Shown: positions 30,635-45,600, numbered from the stretch's first letter. The stretch: DNA of 64,000 nucleotides from Prosopocoilus inquinatus (GCA_036172665.1 CM069872.1:21245001-21309000), one strand, 5' to 3'. Notes: generated from the sequence alone by a model not told the origin. A program made the numbers and translations.

Positions 30635-33600
30635 ATGGATGAAGATATGTTTGATTCCTCCGGATCAGATTTCGACGAGGACGAAGATCCCGATAAGATT
30701 CAAGTACCGGGTAAGTTCATTTCAGATAGCGCTCTCTTGTCCTTTGAAAGTGATCGTAAACTGTAGGGCGGGGGGCATTCGACGGACACAATCAAAACAC
30801 AATCGATTTGTGATTGCATACGGTTTAGCGTTCAATGCATTTCAACATTGATCATCAACTTTTGAATCGTAAAAATTCAACTGCGATTAAATCGGGGTTC
30901 TAGGTGATACCTGTCTTGACAATCCAGCGATGCTTCGTCACCGTTCAGTGCATTTATGAATCGATTTAAATGGATTAAAACCGATTATAATCAATCGATT
31001 TGTTTGTTGAGTGCCTTTTATGTAATCATAATTGAATTGGACACTTCTTATTTGACATCTCGAGGATTTTATTGATGCGTTGTATATTTTCTTTTGAATA
31101 CAGGAGGCGGAAAAGACCTCGCAGCTGCCGCCGGTATTTTAGATTCGAGGGAGAAGATTAAGTCCGAGGAGGCGAACAATGCGAAGCCGCCGCTTTCCGT
31201 GGGCGTCAATAACAAAATGAACATGGGCTTGCCAATGTACGACATGCACGCGTTTCCAAATAGTAAGGCCTGATTTTCTTCCTTTTTTTTTCACCGACTT
31301 GTTTGCCGCCCCCGTGTTGTTGTGCCTCATTTACGGTGGAGGACGATAACTTGAATTATATCCGTGAATATGTGTACCCTCTTGTTAAGTATGACGTTTT
31401 CTAGTGAGTACCCCCTACGGAATGAACAGTGTTGCTGCAATGGCTAACATGCTGAGTAATCTTGTAGGGCCCATGAATATGGGGAATATATTCCCTCCCA
31501 CAGGCACCGGTTTTAATGCTGCGCAATTTTTGCAGCAGAGTAAGTCTTCTTCAAGCATTAAATAAACATTTTTCAGTACTACTCGCATGGAGCTTTATTT
31601 TTTTATGAATAATAATTAACAGTCTCTCATTGTTTTCTTCTACAAGAAGCTTATTCTTTATTTTTATTTAATTGAATTGAAAGGCTCATGTAGCGTTTTT
31701 AATTTAATTTCGAATTTCTTTATTGATTCCTGCACTTTTTTTTTTCCTAAAGTCCATACTGATTAGTTTGGCTGGCATGCGTTTAGATTTTGCAGCATAC
31801 CTGAGTGGTGCAAGTTGGTTGTGGCTTAAGCTAGCGTTATCAACAACTGAAATGATTTTTATTCTGGTCTTGTCCCAGTGGAAATGGCTGCCATGGGTGT
31901 CAACAATCCGTTGTTTCAAAACCCGTACCTTCAGAGCCCTTTGTTTTACCCGAATCCGGGCAATGCTCACCCTTGGCCGCCTCAACTCAGCAGCAAGGCC
32001 GTTGCGTCTATGTGGATGAATAACGATGCGAAACAGCTGACGCAGCATGAAGAAGAGGAGGTTGATGATGAAGAACTGGGCGTAGCAGAAACATACGCGG
32101 ATTATATGCCGTCAAAATTAAAGCTGGGCCGAAAACATCCCGATCCTGTTGTAGAAACTGCCTCACTTTCGTCTGTTGCTCCGGCCGATGTCTGGTAGGT
32201 GACAATTTTAAAACCAAACCTAAAGAATCTAAACTCAAACTCAATATTGTAGGTATAAACTGTCTGTTCCGGAAGAAACAATTAAAACCGGACAGTTATC
32301 GGCTCTTCAGTTGGAAAGTATAACCTACGCGTCTCAAGCTCACGAACATATCCTACCGGATGGCTCTCGTGCTGGATTTTTAGTCGGTACTAAACTTCTC
32401 CCCCTCCACTTATTTTACCAAAGTTAACAACATTCTTTGCATTAGGTGATGGTGCGGGAGTTGGTAAAGGCCGAACCATAGCCGGCATCATCTTTGAAAA
32501 TTACCTGAAAGGAAGAAAGCGTGCGATTTGGGTGTCGGTATCCAATGATTTAAAATATGATGCAGAGCGTGACCTCAAGGATATCGGCGCAGCAAAAATC
32601 GATGTGCATGCCTTGAATAAGTTCAAGTATGCGAAGATTTCGTCCGCAATCAACGGCAATGTGAAGAAGGGGGTGATTTTTTCCACGTACTCTGCACTGA
32701 TAGGAGAGTCTAATTCCGCTGGCGGGAAATACAAGTCGAGGTTGAAGCAGTTGCTCCAGTGGTGCGGTAGTGATTTTGACGGGCTAATTGTATTTGATGA
32801 GTGTCACCGGGCTAAAAATTTGTGTCCAGTCGGTTCATCGAAACCAACGAAAACAGGTGAGCAAAAATTGACATTTTGAATTGAATTTAGATTTACTTGA
32901 TTCATTAAGAATGTTTCTGATTGATTTAAATGATTTCCTTCAAGTTATTTTATGTACAGAGTGAGTCCCTAAATGTAAAGTTATTTGCAATTTTTATGTA
33001 AGCATAGGAGGACGTGAGGAATTATGAACCAAACCAATTTATATAAGACATATTCATTACACATCTTCAATAAACCTAATAATATAATAATAAATGTAAT
33101 AAAATACCTTAGAAACAAAACCAAAATATGAATTAAAAAATTAAAAATACAATTTTTCAATCAGAACATTTCTATTATTAATGATTCAATTAATTGAACT
33201 TTTTCTTTAAGTTATTAAGTTATATCGTCGTTATTTGAATATCTTTAAACCGTTAAATGTTTAAGATTTTATAATTGAGATTAAATCAGATCAAGGTGCA
33301 GTTTATGTGAAAAGGGTACTCTTGAATTATTTACATTCTAACCAGGGTTACGACGATTTAATCCAGTTGATTTAAATCAACTGTTTTTTTTAATTTAAAT
33401 TATGATTTAAATCAAATCGTCTTTATCACGAGTTACTAATAAGAGGGAGGAGAACTGATGATAGGAACATCTAATAAAAAAATATGAACGTTAGATTCAA
33501 ATTCGATATGGCAAAAATAACATTGATCTTCGATACATTTGATGGAAATATTGATTTTCAAAAACATTGGAAAAAACAAAAAATTAAGAACTTTATTCTC

Positions 33601-36600
33601 AAAATTAAAAGAAAAAATACCCAATACTGAACAAAACAACTTGATAATACATAAATTGTATAAAAACAATAAATAAAGTAATGAAAAAAACTTGGTTCGA
33701 TGGATGTGTCTTAACAGAGAAGCATAAAACGAGATAAAAGTAAACCTCTGAACTAAACGACGTTTCCCAAAAAAGCCAATTTTTGCGTCCTATGAAGAAA
33801 AAAACTGAAAAAAAAAAGTTTTTTCTTGCAAAAACTGTTTTATTTAAAATGGTCTTTTGTCGTTATTGTTACTGTTAAGGGGGCGCGATACCAAATCTTT
33901 CACAGAGAGTTTCTCCGTTATGCGTCAATCGAATGTCATCAAACTGTGAGGTCTATTTCACATCTACCTAGAGAAGCAATTCTCCTATTTGTAATAAAAA
34001 CGATGCCATAGTTTTTGAAACTCATAAAAAACGAAAATCCAATACATTTATATGAGAAAACGTTCTTATGGTAAATCCGTTAGTGTAACATAGATGGCAA
34101 TGGAATCGGAAAACTCGTGACAAGCTGTGTTAGCTCCGCCTTGGGTAATAAAAACAAGCAAATAGTTTAGAATCGTTTTCTCAGATGTCAGATTTTGTAC
34201 CAGGAATCAAATCGGTTTTAAGCCTAAAATCCGCTTATAAAAACTAGTAACTGAATTCTTTTTTTTTTTTTCTATTTTTTTTCCAAGATATGAAATCGTG
34301 CGAGCAATTCAAGTGACTGTTATTTATTTGAATTGTAACTGTGGAAACAAATGATTAAAATTGCGAAATAAAAATATGAGGGCGACTCTAAAATAAAGAT
34401 ATACAAAGAAAAAGAAAAAAAAAACGTTTAATTAATAATCAAAATAAAGACAAAATATCGTCAAATCTAATAAAACTAAAACAAAAGACGATCGTGGACG
34501 AAAATAGAACGAAAATAAAAATATGTAAAACTAAGAATAAGTCGTAAAATCGATATAAATAATGACAACCAAGGATTTAATCTGTAAATATTAAACATTA
34601 AAATGTAAAATGTATATATACTATATACTATATACTCAAATTGAATAAGTAAAAAAAACAACCTAAAGTTAATCTAATTGATAATAAGAAAAATAAATAA
34701 AAAATCGTATCAAATAAAATCACACGAAAGAAAAAACATGAAACAAAAAAATGATGATGAAAATAAAAATTATAAAAAAAAATAATCGTTAAATGTTAAA
34801 GAAAAAATATAATTAAAAAGTTAAAACAAGCATGTTGCATAAAAGAGAAAACAGAAATAGGGATCGATCGAAGGAATAACAATTTAAAATAAATTCAAAT
34901 CCAGTAAACAAAAAAAAAAAACAAGCAAAAATGGCGATTGATCGAAGGGATCAAAATGTAAAATAAATTCAAATCGAGTAAATAGGAAAAACCAAAGACG
35001 ATCAATTGACAATAAAAAAATAAAATTGCGTGGAATGAAAGATAAATTGATAAAATAACTGAATAAAATAAATGAAACCGAATAAAAGAAGAAATAAGAA
35101 ATGATGCTCGAAAATGATTCTCTAAAAGTACGATAAAAGAATTGTTTGTTTACACGTTTTAAGATTTTTATTTTTCTTGTTGATTGAATAGAGCTTCCAA
35201 ATGACTGAAAGAGCTAAAAAATTAAAAAGTTCACATATTGCGGATGACGCGGGACCTCGGGCAGTTGCCCGGTTCGCCCGCCACTGAATGTAGGGTGGTT
35301 CTAAATTCCATGGACATGGCTTAATCACAGATTCCTGACCTCAAAATGAGACAATTTAATCAAACTTACCTATATCCAAAACTGTTTCGTTAAATCTTCT
35401 TCAAAGATCTTGAAGAGAAAGTTAATTTTTCTTATAACAAAGAAACACCTGAACTGAGTTGGATGATACGTGGTATGAGGTCCTACAAGAATGTAAGTCA
35501 CATTTACACGTAGTTTCAGTTACTTGCAGTGAACCGTCAGCGTGAAAAACGGGGTTGCCACGACACATATCTTACTATAACTTTTCTGAGGTTAGGAAGA
35601 TAACTTTACCACTTAGGCACAAAACAAGAAAATCTGAATGGCCACAGAGTTACTTATTGAAAACGTAGGAAGCAGTTTTACACAGCTAAACAAGACTTAT
35701 CCTAGTTAGGTTAGCAATAGTGGCCATTGCAAAGCGCACGAAAAAATATACAGGGTGGGTCATTGGTATCGATTTCTTCAATAGCTCCTTAACTAATAGT
35801 TATAAAAGAAAATGTCGTCTACAAAAGTTATCGCCTGTAATGAGTTCTATCCCAACAAATTATTTTCACATATGCAGCACGTTCCATAAGTGAGTTATCT
35901 ACCAAACTTATGCTTTTTTAAATGGAATATACCAATTTTTATTGCAGATTTCGATACATCTCTTAAAAATAAGTATTTTTATTCAGCAATTATAACCCTA
36001 AATTCGCAATCTATAGCCATTGAATTGAATTAGGGAGCTAGAATGTAGAGGTATTTAATTCATCATCAGCGGATAAAAAATATCTTTAGTATACTTAACT
36101 AATTATAAATGTCGTGTAGATTAATCCCTATGAATAAGGGCAATATTTTTTATGTATGTTTGCACAGAAATAATTGAAACTCAAAAGTTTAAATTTCTCA
36201 AAATAAATTAAATTGATCGCCCTGTATATTTTAACATATTCGGATAGCATGTTAAATTTTGTTTCTAACAAATGCAACTTGTATTTGTCTAAAGCTTGCG
36301 GTTTTCGAGATATCTGCACTTACAGTTAACAAGAACAATAAGAAAGTAGAAGAAGTAAACAAAAAAGAAAGGACACAATTACGTTTATCTGTTAAATCTC
36401 AAGGAAATATTGACATTTATAAATAATCCGAGAACTTGAGTTCACTATAAGAACTGTTTGCAGCTGAAATTAACTAATTGCCAAAGTTTTAACAAACAAA
36501 TTCGAACTGTAATTTTCTTTTAATGAAACTTGAACTCTATCAATCCTTCAATTTATTTTCAACATCTAATCGATATCTTGGTAACTATTGAATATCTGCT

Positions 36601-39600
36601 AATAATTTCTAGCTTATTTGGTAGTATTAAAAAAAAAAGTAATACTAGGGACTAAAACATTTTCAATAACAAATCATTAGCGTTGTATATCGATTAGATA
36701 TTCGAAATAAATTGAACGGTTGAAGAGTTCAAGTTTCATTAAATAAAAATTACACTTTGAATTTCGTTCTTAGAACTGTAGCAATTAGTTAATTTCGCCT
36801 CTAAGGAGTTCTTATAGTGAACTTAAGTTCTCGAATTATTTATAAATGTGAATACTCCTCAATATTTTCTTGAGATTTAACAGATAAACGCCCTTTGCCC
36901 TTGTTTTTTGTTTATTTTCTTGAAATATTGTTCTTGTTAGTAATTCTAATTGTAAGTGCAGATATCTCGAAAACCGTAAGCTTCAGACCATCACAAGATG
37001 CAATTTGTTAGAAACAGAATTTAACGAGCTATTCGATGTGTCAACATACCAGGTGTCCCGCGCCATGTGCTCACCTTTCTAGAATCTTTATTTATTAATC
37101 GATTAACCTGAATTTTGGAGACAATAAACTAAACAAAAAAATGGAATTTTCTGACATACTGATAGTCGTCATAGGACTTCCGGTTTCGCCGGAAGTGATA
37201 TCAACTTTCTTATTTTAAATGGAACGCCATATATATTTTTACATATTTAAAATCTACGGATCATTACGAGTCCGAATACGTATCAATTGTTAATTTTGGT
37301 TTCCATGACAACGAAAAAAAAACTATTTTATTTTTCAATCTAGAAAGCTACGAATCGCATTTTTTCGATCTAATGCGATCAAGTGTTTCGAAAAAATCAC
37401 TCCTTTGATGGTATTTTGATTTTTAACATTCTTACAGTATTTGAAATTTTCATTAGCTCTTAACTCATTTTTTTCGATAGAACCTCATATGTTTCTTAGC
37501 TTAGTTTAACAGAACATTTTTTTTTCTGAGTACGCTGATACCAAATACGTCATATTTTCTTTGAAAGTCATTTGAAATAAAGGGAGTGTAAAATTGCAAT
37601 AAGACATGCTCTATTTTAAATTATTTTCAAAGAAAATATGACGTATTTGGTATCAGCGTACTCAGAAAAAAATGTTCAGTTGAACTAAGCTAAGAAACAT
37701 ATGAGGTTCTATCGAAAAAAATGAGTTAAGAGCTAATGAAAATTTCAAATACTGTAAAAATGTTAAAAATCAAAATACCATCAAAGGAGTGATTTTTTCG
37801 AAACACTTGATCGCATTAGATCGAAAAAATGCGATTTATAGCTTTCTAGATTGAAAAATAAAAAACTTTTTTTTTTCGTTGTCATGGAAACCAAAATTAA
37901 CAATTGATACTTATTCGGACTCGTAATGATCCGTAGATTTTAAATATGTAAAAATATATATGGCGTTCCATTTAAAATAAGAAAGTTGATATCACTTCCG
38001 GCGAAACCGGAAGTCCTATGACGACTATCAGTATGTCGGAAAATTCCATTTTTTGTTTAGTTTATTGTCTCCAAAATTCAGGTTAATCGATTAATAAATA
38101 AAGATTCCAGAAGGGTGAGCACATGGCGCGGGACACCCGGTATACAGGGCGTTCCATTTAAATATTTTGTGAAACTTAAACTTTTAAGTCAATTGTTCTG
38201 TGCAAACGTACATAAAAAATGTTGCTCTTATTCCTAAAGATTAATCTACACGATATTTATAATTAGTTAGGTACACTAAAGATATTTTTTTATCCGCTGA
38301 TTATGAATTAAATACCTCTACATTCTAGTTCCTTAATTCAATTTTATGGCTATAGACTGCGGATGGTTCTATATAAGGGCTATGGTTTCTGAGTAGAAAA
38401 TGCTTATTTTTAAGAGATCTGCCGAAATCTGCAATAAAAATTGGATACATTCCATTTAAAAAAGTATAAGTTTGGTAGATAACTCACTTATGGAACATGC
38501 TGTAGATGTGGAAATAATTTGTTGAGATATAACTCGCTACAGGCGATAACTTTTGTAGAAGACATTTTCTTTTATAGTTAGTAGTTAAGGCTAGTCTGAC
38601 CCACCTAAAAAAAACTGTTTTCCCTTTTTTTCGTTATTATACTGAACTTTTTATTAATGTGTAATATATCAAAATACGCGCCTTTTAAATCTCTAGGGGG
38701 CTAAACAAATTTTATTAGCGAAAAAAATTATACCCCGCTGGAATTTTGAAAAACACCATTTTTTAATTTCTTTTTTCCTATTTTAGATGTCTAAATGAAC
38801 AGCAAATTAAGAGAAATTTGCCACAGTAGTAAAGGATGTAATTCTAGAGGGGGCTAAACTAATATTAATGCATACATAGTGTAAATGATTTAAATATCGT
38901 TGTTAATGTTAATACTCGTATATTTCGAAATTTAACAATTATTAGACCAAGAAAATACGCCCACTTAAACGACATAATGTACTTAAAACAGTGTACTAAT
39001 AAGCGATATTAAAAGTCATTCCATTTTTGATTAATTTATATATTTACATTGCTCTAAATTGCCATTTAGTTCATGAGAGTCGCCGCTAGAGGCGCAAGAT
39101 CTTTGCCAGATGCAAAATTTCCCTTTCCAGCGATAAAATATACTGTTTTCCATAAGTAAGAATTCTCCAGATCTAAACAAAAATTCCTAAAGTTGACAAC
39201 GTGGGTGTACTTCTAGTAGTATGCATATTAGGCGCAAATTACAAGGGTTAGATCAGCCTTAAGGCGCTATTGAAGAAATCGATACCAATGACCCACTCTG
39301 TATACCAATATTCGTTCATCGTTTAAGTAAACTCCGCCCAGGTTATAAATCATCTCTCCTTGATCTCAGAGACATCTCTCGTTTTTGAAACATAACACCG
39401 AGAAGTATCGCCTGGCCTACACTGGCACCACCATCTACATGCTAACTATAAAAGCTGTAACTCTGTCGGTAATTTTAATTTAATAGTTGGATTACTATTT
39501 ACTTGTTAGATTATTTTTATAATGCGCAAAGTTATTTATTCAGCAATCTATTTAGCAAGTACATTTACTTGACAACTAACTATTTGGTAATTTATTTGGT

Positions 39601-42600
39601 GTTTATAATACCCGACCCTAAAGAAAAAAAAGAAACTTATTTTTCGTTTTCTGCAGGATTAACCGTGTTAGAATTACAAAATAAACTTTCGAAGGCGCGA
39701 GTTGTTTACGCATCAGCAACGGGCGCATCCGAGCCGCGCAATATGGCTTACATGGTTCGCCTGGGCTTGTGGGGCGAGGGAACTCCATTCGGCGAATTCA
39801 ACGATTTCATATCGGCAGTCGAGAAACGTGGAGTTGGGGCAATGGAAATCGTAGCTATGGACATGAAACTTAGAGGTGAGAAATTACAAATTAAATTCAC
39901 GTCACGTTCCACCTGTGCAATCTTTATTATTTGCGCAGGCATGTACATCGCAAGGCAGCTGAGTTTCCACGGTGTGGCGTTCAAGATCGAAGAAGTACCT
40001 CTTTCACCTGATTTCGTGAAAGTATATGACGCGAGCGTTAAACTGTGGGTTGAAGCGATGCAGAAGTTTCACGAGGCGGCCGAGTTAATCGACGCTGAAA
40101 ATCGCATGCGAAAAACCATGTGGGGCCAATTTTGGTCTTCACATCAGAGGTTCTTCAAGTACCTTTGCATCGCTGCTAAAGTACCGCATGCGGTGGCTAC
40201 CGCACATGAAGCCATCAAGTGCGGTATGTCTTTTACTTTATGTACAACAATGCGTAATCACTATGATATTACAGGGAAGTGCGTCGTGATTGGTTTGCAA
40301 AGCACCGGCGAGGCGAGGACCCTGGAACAGCTGGAGCGAGATGACGGAGAGTTGACAGATTTCGTGTCTACCGCAAAAGGTCTTGAGGTCAGACTTTAGT
40401 TCATGTACATTCTAATTTATACGGCTTCGTTTGTAGGAGTTTTCCAAAGTTTGGTAGAGAAACACTTTCCCGCGCCAGATAGAAATCGAATACAAAGGTT
40501 GTTGGGTATTGATGCGTCCAAGAAAGCCACAAATGGTAACGATGAAGGACACACTTCTTCGGGAAAACGAAAACCAAGTAAATTCCAACTGAAACTCGCC
40601 CCTGGTTGTTGAAAGTATACAATTGTTTTTTTTTTGCTTCGTTTTAGCGAGACAAGCAGCTGCCAAGGCGATCAAACGTAATAAATGGTCTACATCAGAT
40701 AGCGACAAGAGCGATTCGGAGCGAAGTTCCGGCTCTGAATATAAAATGTCCGACATAGAATCAGAAATATCGGAAGAGCACTCCGATTCGAACGTCAGCA
40801 GTGATTTCAACCCTTTTAATTCCGACAGTGATTCCGATAATGACCCCTGGAGCCGGAAGAAGAAGGGCAAGAAACAGAAAAAGGTTTCCAAGAAGCGAAC
40901 TTCCACTCAGGATAAAATACAGATGTTATTAACTCAAAAAACTAATAAGAGTAAGTGTGATTAAAACAGGGTTCCTACTCACTGGGAAAAGTCAGAGAAT
41001 TGAAAAAAAGTTCACAGCATCAGGGAATTTGCTTGTTTTAATGCAAAAGTCGGTGAAATTAATTAAAAAAAAAAAACTGGAAACTTGAATAAAAATTTGT
41101 TTTCTAATATTGGAAAATTGTTTTAAATATTAAAAAAGTTAGTTGAATTGCTTAATCTGATTGAATTGTGAAATTGGCAGAAAAAGAAAATTGTTTAAAC
41201 ATGCAAAAATTAGGAAAGTTGCATAATCGCAGTTAATAGCGAAAGTTTCTTGGTGAAAAGTCAGGGAAAACTTGGAAAAGTCGGGGAAAGTTTTGATGAA
41301 AATAAAGTGGGAACTCTGTAAAAAAATTCTTCTTTCGTTGGTAAGATATAAATAAGACTTTGAATTAGATAAAAGTAACGGAGGCACGGCGACAGTTGAA
41401 GCCAAACACTTCGCACCGCCCGCCGACTCCATTGAAAGAGCGTGCAACTTGAAGGAAGAGCTCCTAACCCAAATTGAAAGGTTAGGTGAGAAGTTACCCC
41501 CAAATACTCTGGACCAGTTGATAGACGAACTCGGGGGGCCTGAAAATGTAGCTGAAATGACCGGACGAAAAGGTAATTTGTAGACTAAAATCCATCCAAT
41601 GGAAAATACGTTTTATTTGTTGTTTAGGAAGAGTGGTTCAGACTGAAGATGGTATTCAATACGAAAGTCGATCAGAAACCGATGTGCCCTTAGAAACCCT
41701 AAACTTAACGGAAAAGCAAAGATTTATGGATGGGGAAAAGGATGTGGCGATCATATCCGAAGCCGCCTCAAGCGGGATATCGCTGCAGAGCGACCGCAGG
41801 GTTAAAAATCAAAGACGCAGGGTGCACATCACTTTGGAACTCCCTTGGTCTGCGGACAGAGCCATCCAACAGTTCGGACGTACACACCGCAGTAATCAAG
41901 TCAACGCACCCGAGTATATTTTTCTCATATCCGATTTAGCTGGGGAGAGAAGATTCGCGTCGATCGTAGCTAAACGACTGGAAAGCTTAGGGGCCTTAAC
42001 TCATGGTGATCGTAGGGCTACGGAAACTCGAGACTTGAGCCAATTCAACATCGACAACAAATACGGCAGGACAGCTTTGGAAGCAACAATGAAGACGATA
42101 ATGGGTTACGAGGTAAGCCGTTGTTATAAAACTAATACAGTTTGTAAACAAACAAACGAACAAAATTTCAGTCACCTTTAGTGCCACCCCCGCAAGATTA
42201 TAAGGGCGACTTCTTCAAAGACGTAGCGGATGCTTTGGTGGGTGTTGGGCTGATTGTTAACAGCGAGTCGATGCCGGGTGTATTGTCCCTCGATAAAGAT
42301 TACAATAATATGTCAAAGTTCCTCAACCGCATTCTGGGCATGCCCGTAGATCTCCAGAACAGGTTATTTAGGTGGGGGAATGAAAACAATAATTGGATCG
42401 ATTTTAAATGGGGTGTGTTTCTAGATATTTCACGGATACGTTAGCTGCGATTATTACACAAGCTAAGCGGACAGGACGTTTCGATTTAGGTAATGATCTG
42501 CTGCGTTATTTTTATCTTTACGTTCGCTAATTAAATCACGCTTATGTCTTCAGGTATATTAGATTTAGGAACTTCTGGTGAAAATGTGAAGAGAGTAAAG

Positions 42601-45600
42601 ACGTGGACGTTTTTGAGAAAGCATGCGACGGGCACTGCGCCTACGGAATTGCACACAGTTCACGTTGAAAGAGGTAAGTGACATTTCACTCAATATTAGT
42701 GATGGCGATTCAAAAATCGATTTTTTAAACCGTCGATTTTATTGAATCGATTTTATTTTTTTACGAAATCGAATCTAAAGCAAAGTTTAAGTAATTTTTT
42801 GATTTGAAATTTTGGGGAAACGGAAAATAGAAATAGACTACCGCATGAAAGACTATTAAAATTGTTATTTTTGAGTTTATTTAAGTTTTAAAATTACACC
42901 CCGTGTAATTCTTAAAAAAATACCGGGTGTCTCAAGATGGGCGGCGACCGGCAGTATAAAACTAACCGTAATACTTACAGCTTCGGGAGAAAAAAGAATT
43001 ATAGTTAAAGTCGCCAAGAGAAATTCAAAGAAATGATATTGAATGTGGGCGAGTAGACGTTGTAACTCTTGCCCCGTTGCTCAAATCATCAGTCTTCGAC
43101 TGACGTTCGAAGGAGGAGCACGCATGTTGCTTCCCTGGCTTAGACTAAAGGTTCTGGCACATTACAGCGCGGCAAAGAGCGGCGACTTTTTTTTTTTAGC
43201 TGTAATTGGATGCGTTGGGTAGCTTCGCCGTGCTTCGCGTAAGTGTGCGCACTCTCATAAGAATACAGCAAAAGAAATTTTCGGCGCCGCGCTATGTGTG
43301 CGATAACCCTAAAGGTTGTCGCACATCTAGCGCGGCGAAGAAAATATCTTTTGCTGTATTCTTAGCGCGGCGACCCTACCCCATCCTAGGACGACACGGA
43401 GAAAATGTTATTTTGCTCTGGTCTAAATGAATGAACACTATTGGTTATAATTTCTGAATTTTGTTACGTGATTGGCTAATCATTTGGAAGCGTAAACTAG
43501 TTCACGTGGACTCGAGAAAGGATTCAAACGAGGAGTTTTTATGATCCATTTATGATTTCTTTGTAAAAATAATACCGCCACATTTATTGCACTGTAGCCC
43601 GGCACGATTGTGTCATATTTGCGGGGAGCCACGTATGCGTGTTTCAGCTAGCGACGGCTAACTACCGATTTTTGTCTGTGTAGTAAAAGTACTATTGATG
43701 AACGAGATCATGCGTTTGTGTATCGAAATTATGTATAGTATTATCGGTCGCAGATTACAATGAAAGGAAAATTTTTAGACCGTAGTTATTGCAGCAAATT
43801 GTCATCTTCAACTTCAATTCAAATAAACGGCGTTCTTGGTTTCCTTGATTTCCGACGACGTTCTAAATCTAACGAGTATGGAACACACAAAATTGCTTTT
43901 TAGTGCCTAAAGTTATTTATTGCGCGATACACAATTAAAATGGGGCACAGGCGTCGTAAGTGGCATCATAAACAACGATTTAATATTCGTAGATTTGAGA
44001 AGGTCATAACACGCAAATCAAATCAAATAAAGTTCTATCCTTAGGCCTAGTATATACTTAGATACACAGTCGCGCAACAATCGCGAAACATTGTTGCGAG
44101 ACAAAGTATCGAAACTGTTTCAATATATTATCGCATGTCCACACTTAAACTTAGTTCTGGATACGCAAAATATTTCTTGCTGACTGTTTTTGATTGGTTG
44201 GTTTCTTTGAAAGAACCAATCGTTTCGCAATAAACATTTAGCCTACCCATCCGGATGTATGTACGTTCAATGCAAAATGGCGCCGACGTAAGCGACATTT
44301 TCTATAAAATTGGAAATTTACCGTTAAACGCAGTCATTAATATGAATTTTACCATTTGAGTGTCAAGTGAATAGTAATTGAGTTATTTATTTCCGAATGT
44401 TTTGCGTCTTTCTTTCGTTTTTAGTTTTAAATAAATTAATTTCCATTTTTCCCAATATTTCTTGTTTGATGCTTATTAGAATAGTGACAAGACAAGCACT
44501 AACACTAATGCATTAAAAAAATTGTTACAAATCGTTTTTGATTGCAGTGGATGCCTCGAGCATCCTCTGTACTGCAGTTTCAGTCCTATTTGGGGCTTCA
44601 TCTGCAGAAGCGTAGCTCGAGAGTTCCACTCCAAAGCAAAACGGCTTGTCCAAGGATATTCGCAAATGCTATGTAATAGTAATGAATAACTTAAATAGCG
44701 ACATCTCTCAAGCTGCGCTTCTGCTAATGAAGCACTAAATAAGACTGAAACAGCTGTATAGAGGATGATTGACGGATCCACTGCAATGAAAAACGAATTG
44801 TAACAATTTTTTTTCAAAATTTTCATTATGCCTTGACAACCAGCATGGTCGGCTTGCATGGGATGACTTATTATGTAACAAACTGGCTTCAATTCGTCAA
44901 TCTTAATGCAATGTCAGGTCAAAAAGAAATCGTACGATGTCACTATTTGAAGTATTCATTAATGCATTAGATAAAGTTATATCAAATTTCATCAAAAAAT
45001 GTGTCAAAAATAGTTTTTCTCGATTTCTAAACAATCGAATCAAAAGAGCTTACGTCATTTTGCCTTGAACTTCGTGGTCTAGAATGACAAGCTGCGGTCA
45101 TTCAAACCTCAATCTTTGGTATGTGCACTGCCATGGCCAGCGATATTGGAATTGCTGCCTGTAGCATCGCTGCTTGATATAGTTCTCATGTTCAGTAAAA
45201 AATTAAAAATAAAAGAAAAGCAAAACATTGAACTATTTATTTTCTCGGCGAAGTTGTGTTTTAAAGTCCATAAATCTGTTTCAACTTCAGAAATTACAAT
45301 TTTGTATTTTTTGATTAAATTTTCTACAGGGTGTTAATGAATAGGATGGAAATAATTACACCACGTATAGACGGCGTTAAAATGTTACGATTTAACCTAA
45401 TTTATCTATACACAATTTATTTTCTTTTCTACGATAAAAGCAACTTGAAAAGCATACTTTGAGAAAAAGAACTATGCATCAATTAAGTATCGCACATTGA
45501 CAGATAAAATTGCGTCTAATGTTTTCAAGGTAAGTAAGAGCTTTTCGAAATTTCGAGTTTTTGGCGCAATAAAATCTTTCGACCTAATTATCTCCAAAAC

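Larger units (their letters stand above)
44516..44958. mobile_element. Hammerhead-bearing family-1 repeat, decayed copy
   Basis: Matches the 12765 copy throughout at a diverged level (GATTGCAGTGGATGCCTCGAG, CAATGTCAGGTCAAAAAG). It is flanked by TAATGCATTA near 44507-44516 and 44953-44962, which may be its duplication. It carries one mutated hammerhead motif on each strand. Confidence 0.65.
42674..45326. other. sno intron 16, 5' portion
   Basis: Repeat-rich intron sequence. It starts with an AATCGATT-rich stretch (42715-42790) and includes the hairpin at 43259-43363 and the hammerhead-family repeat at 44516-44958, listed separately. No exon was found. Confidence 0.45.

Noticed and set aside
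43259..43363. miRNA gene
   Set aside because: The arms are too long and too perfect and no conserved mature sequence was recognised, so it is listed as a hairpin repeat.
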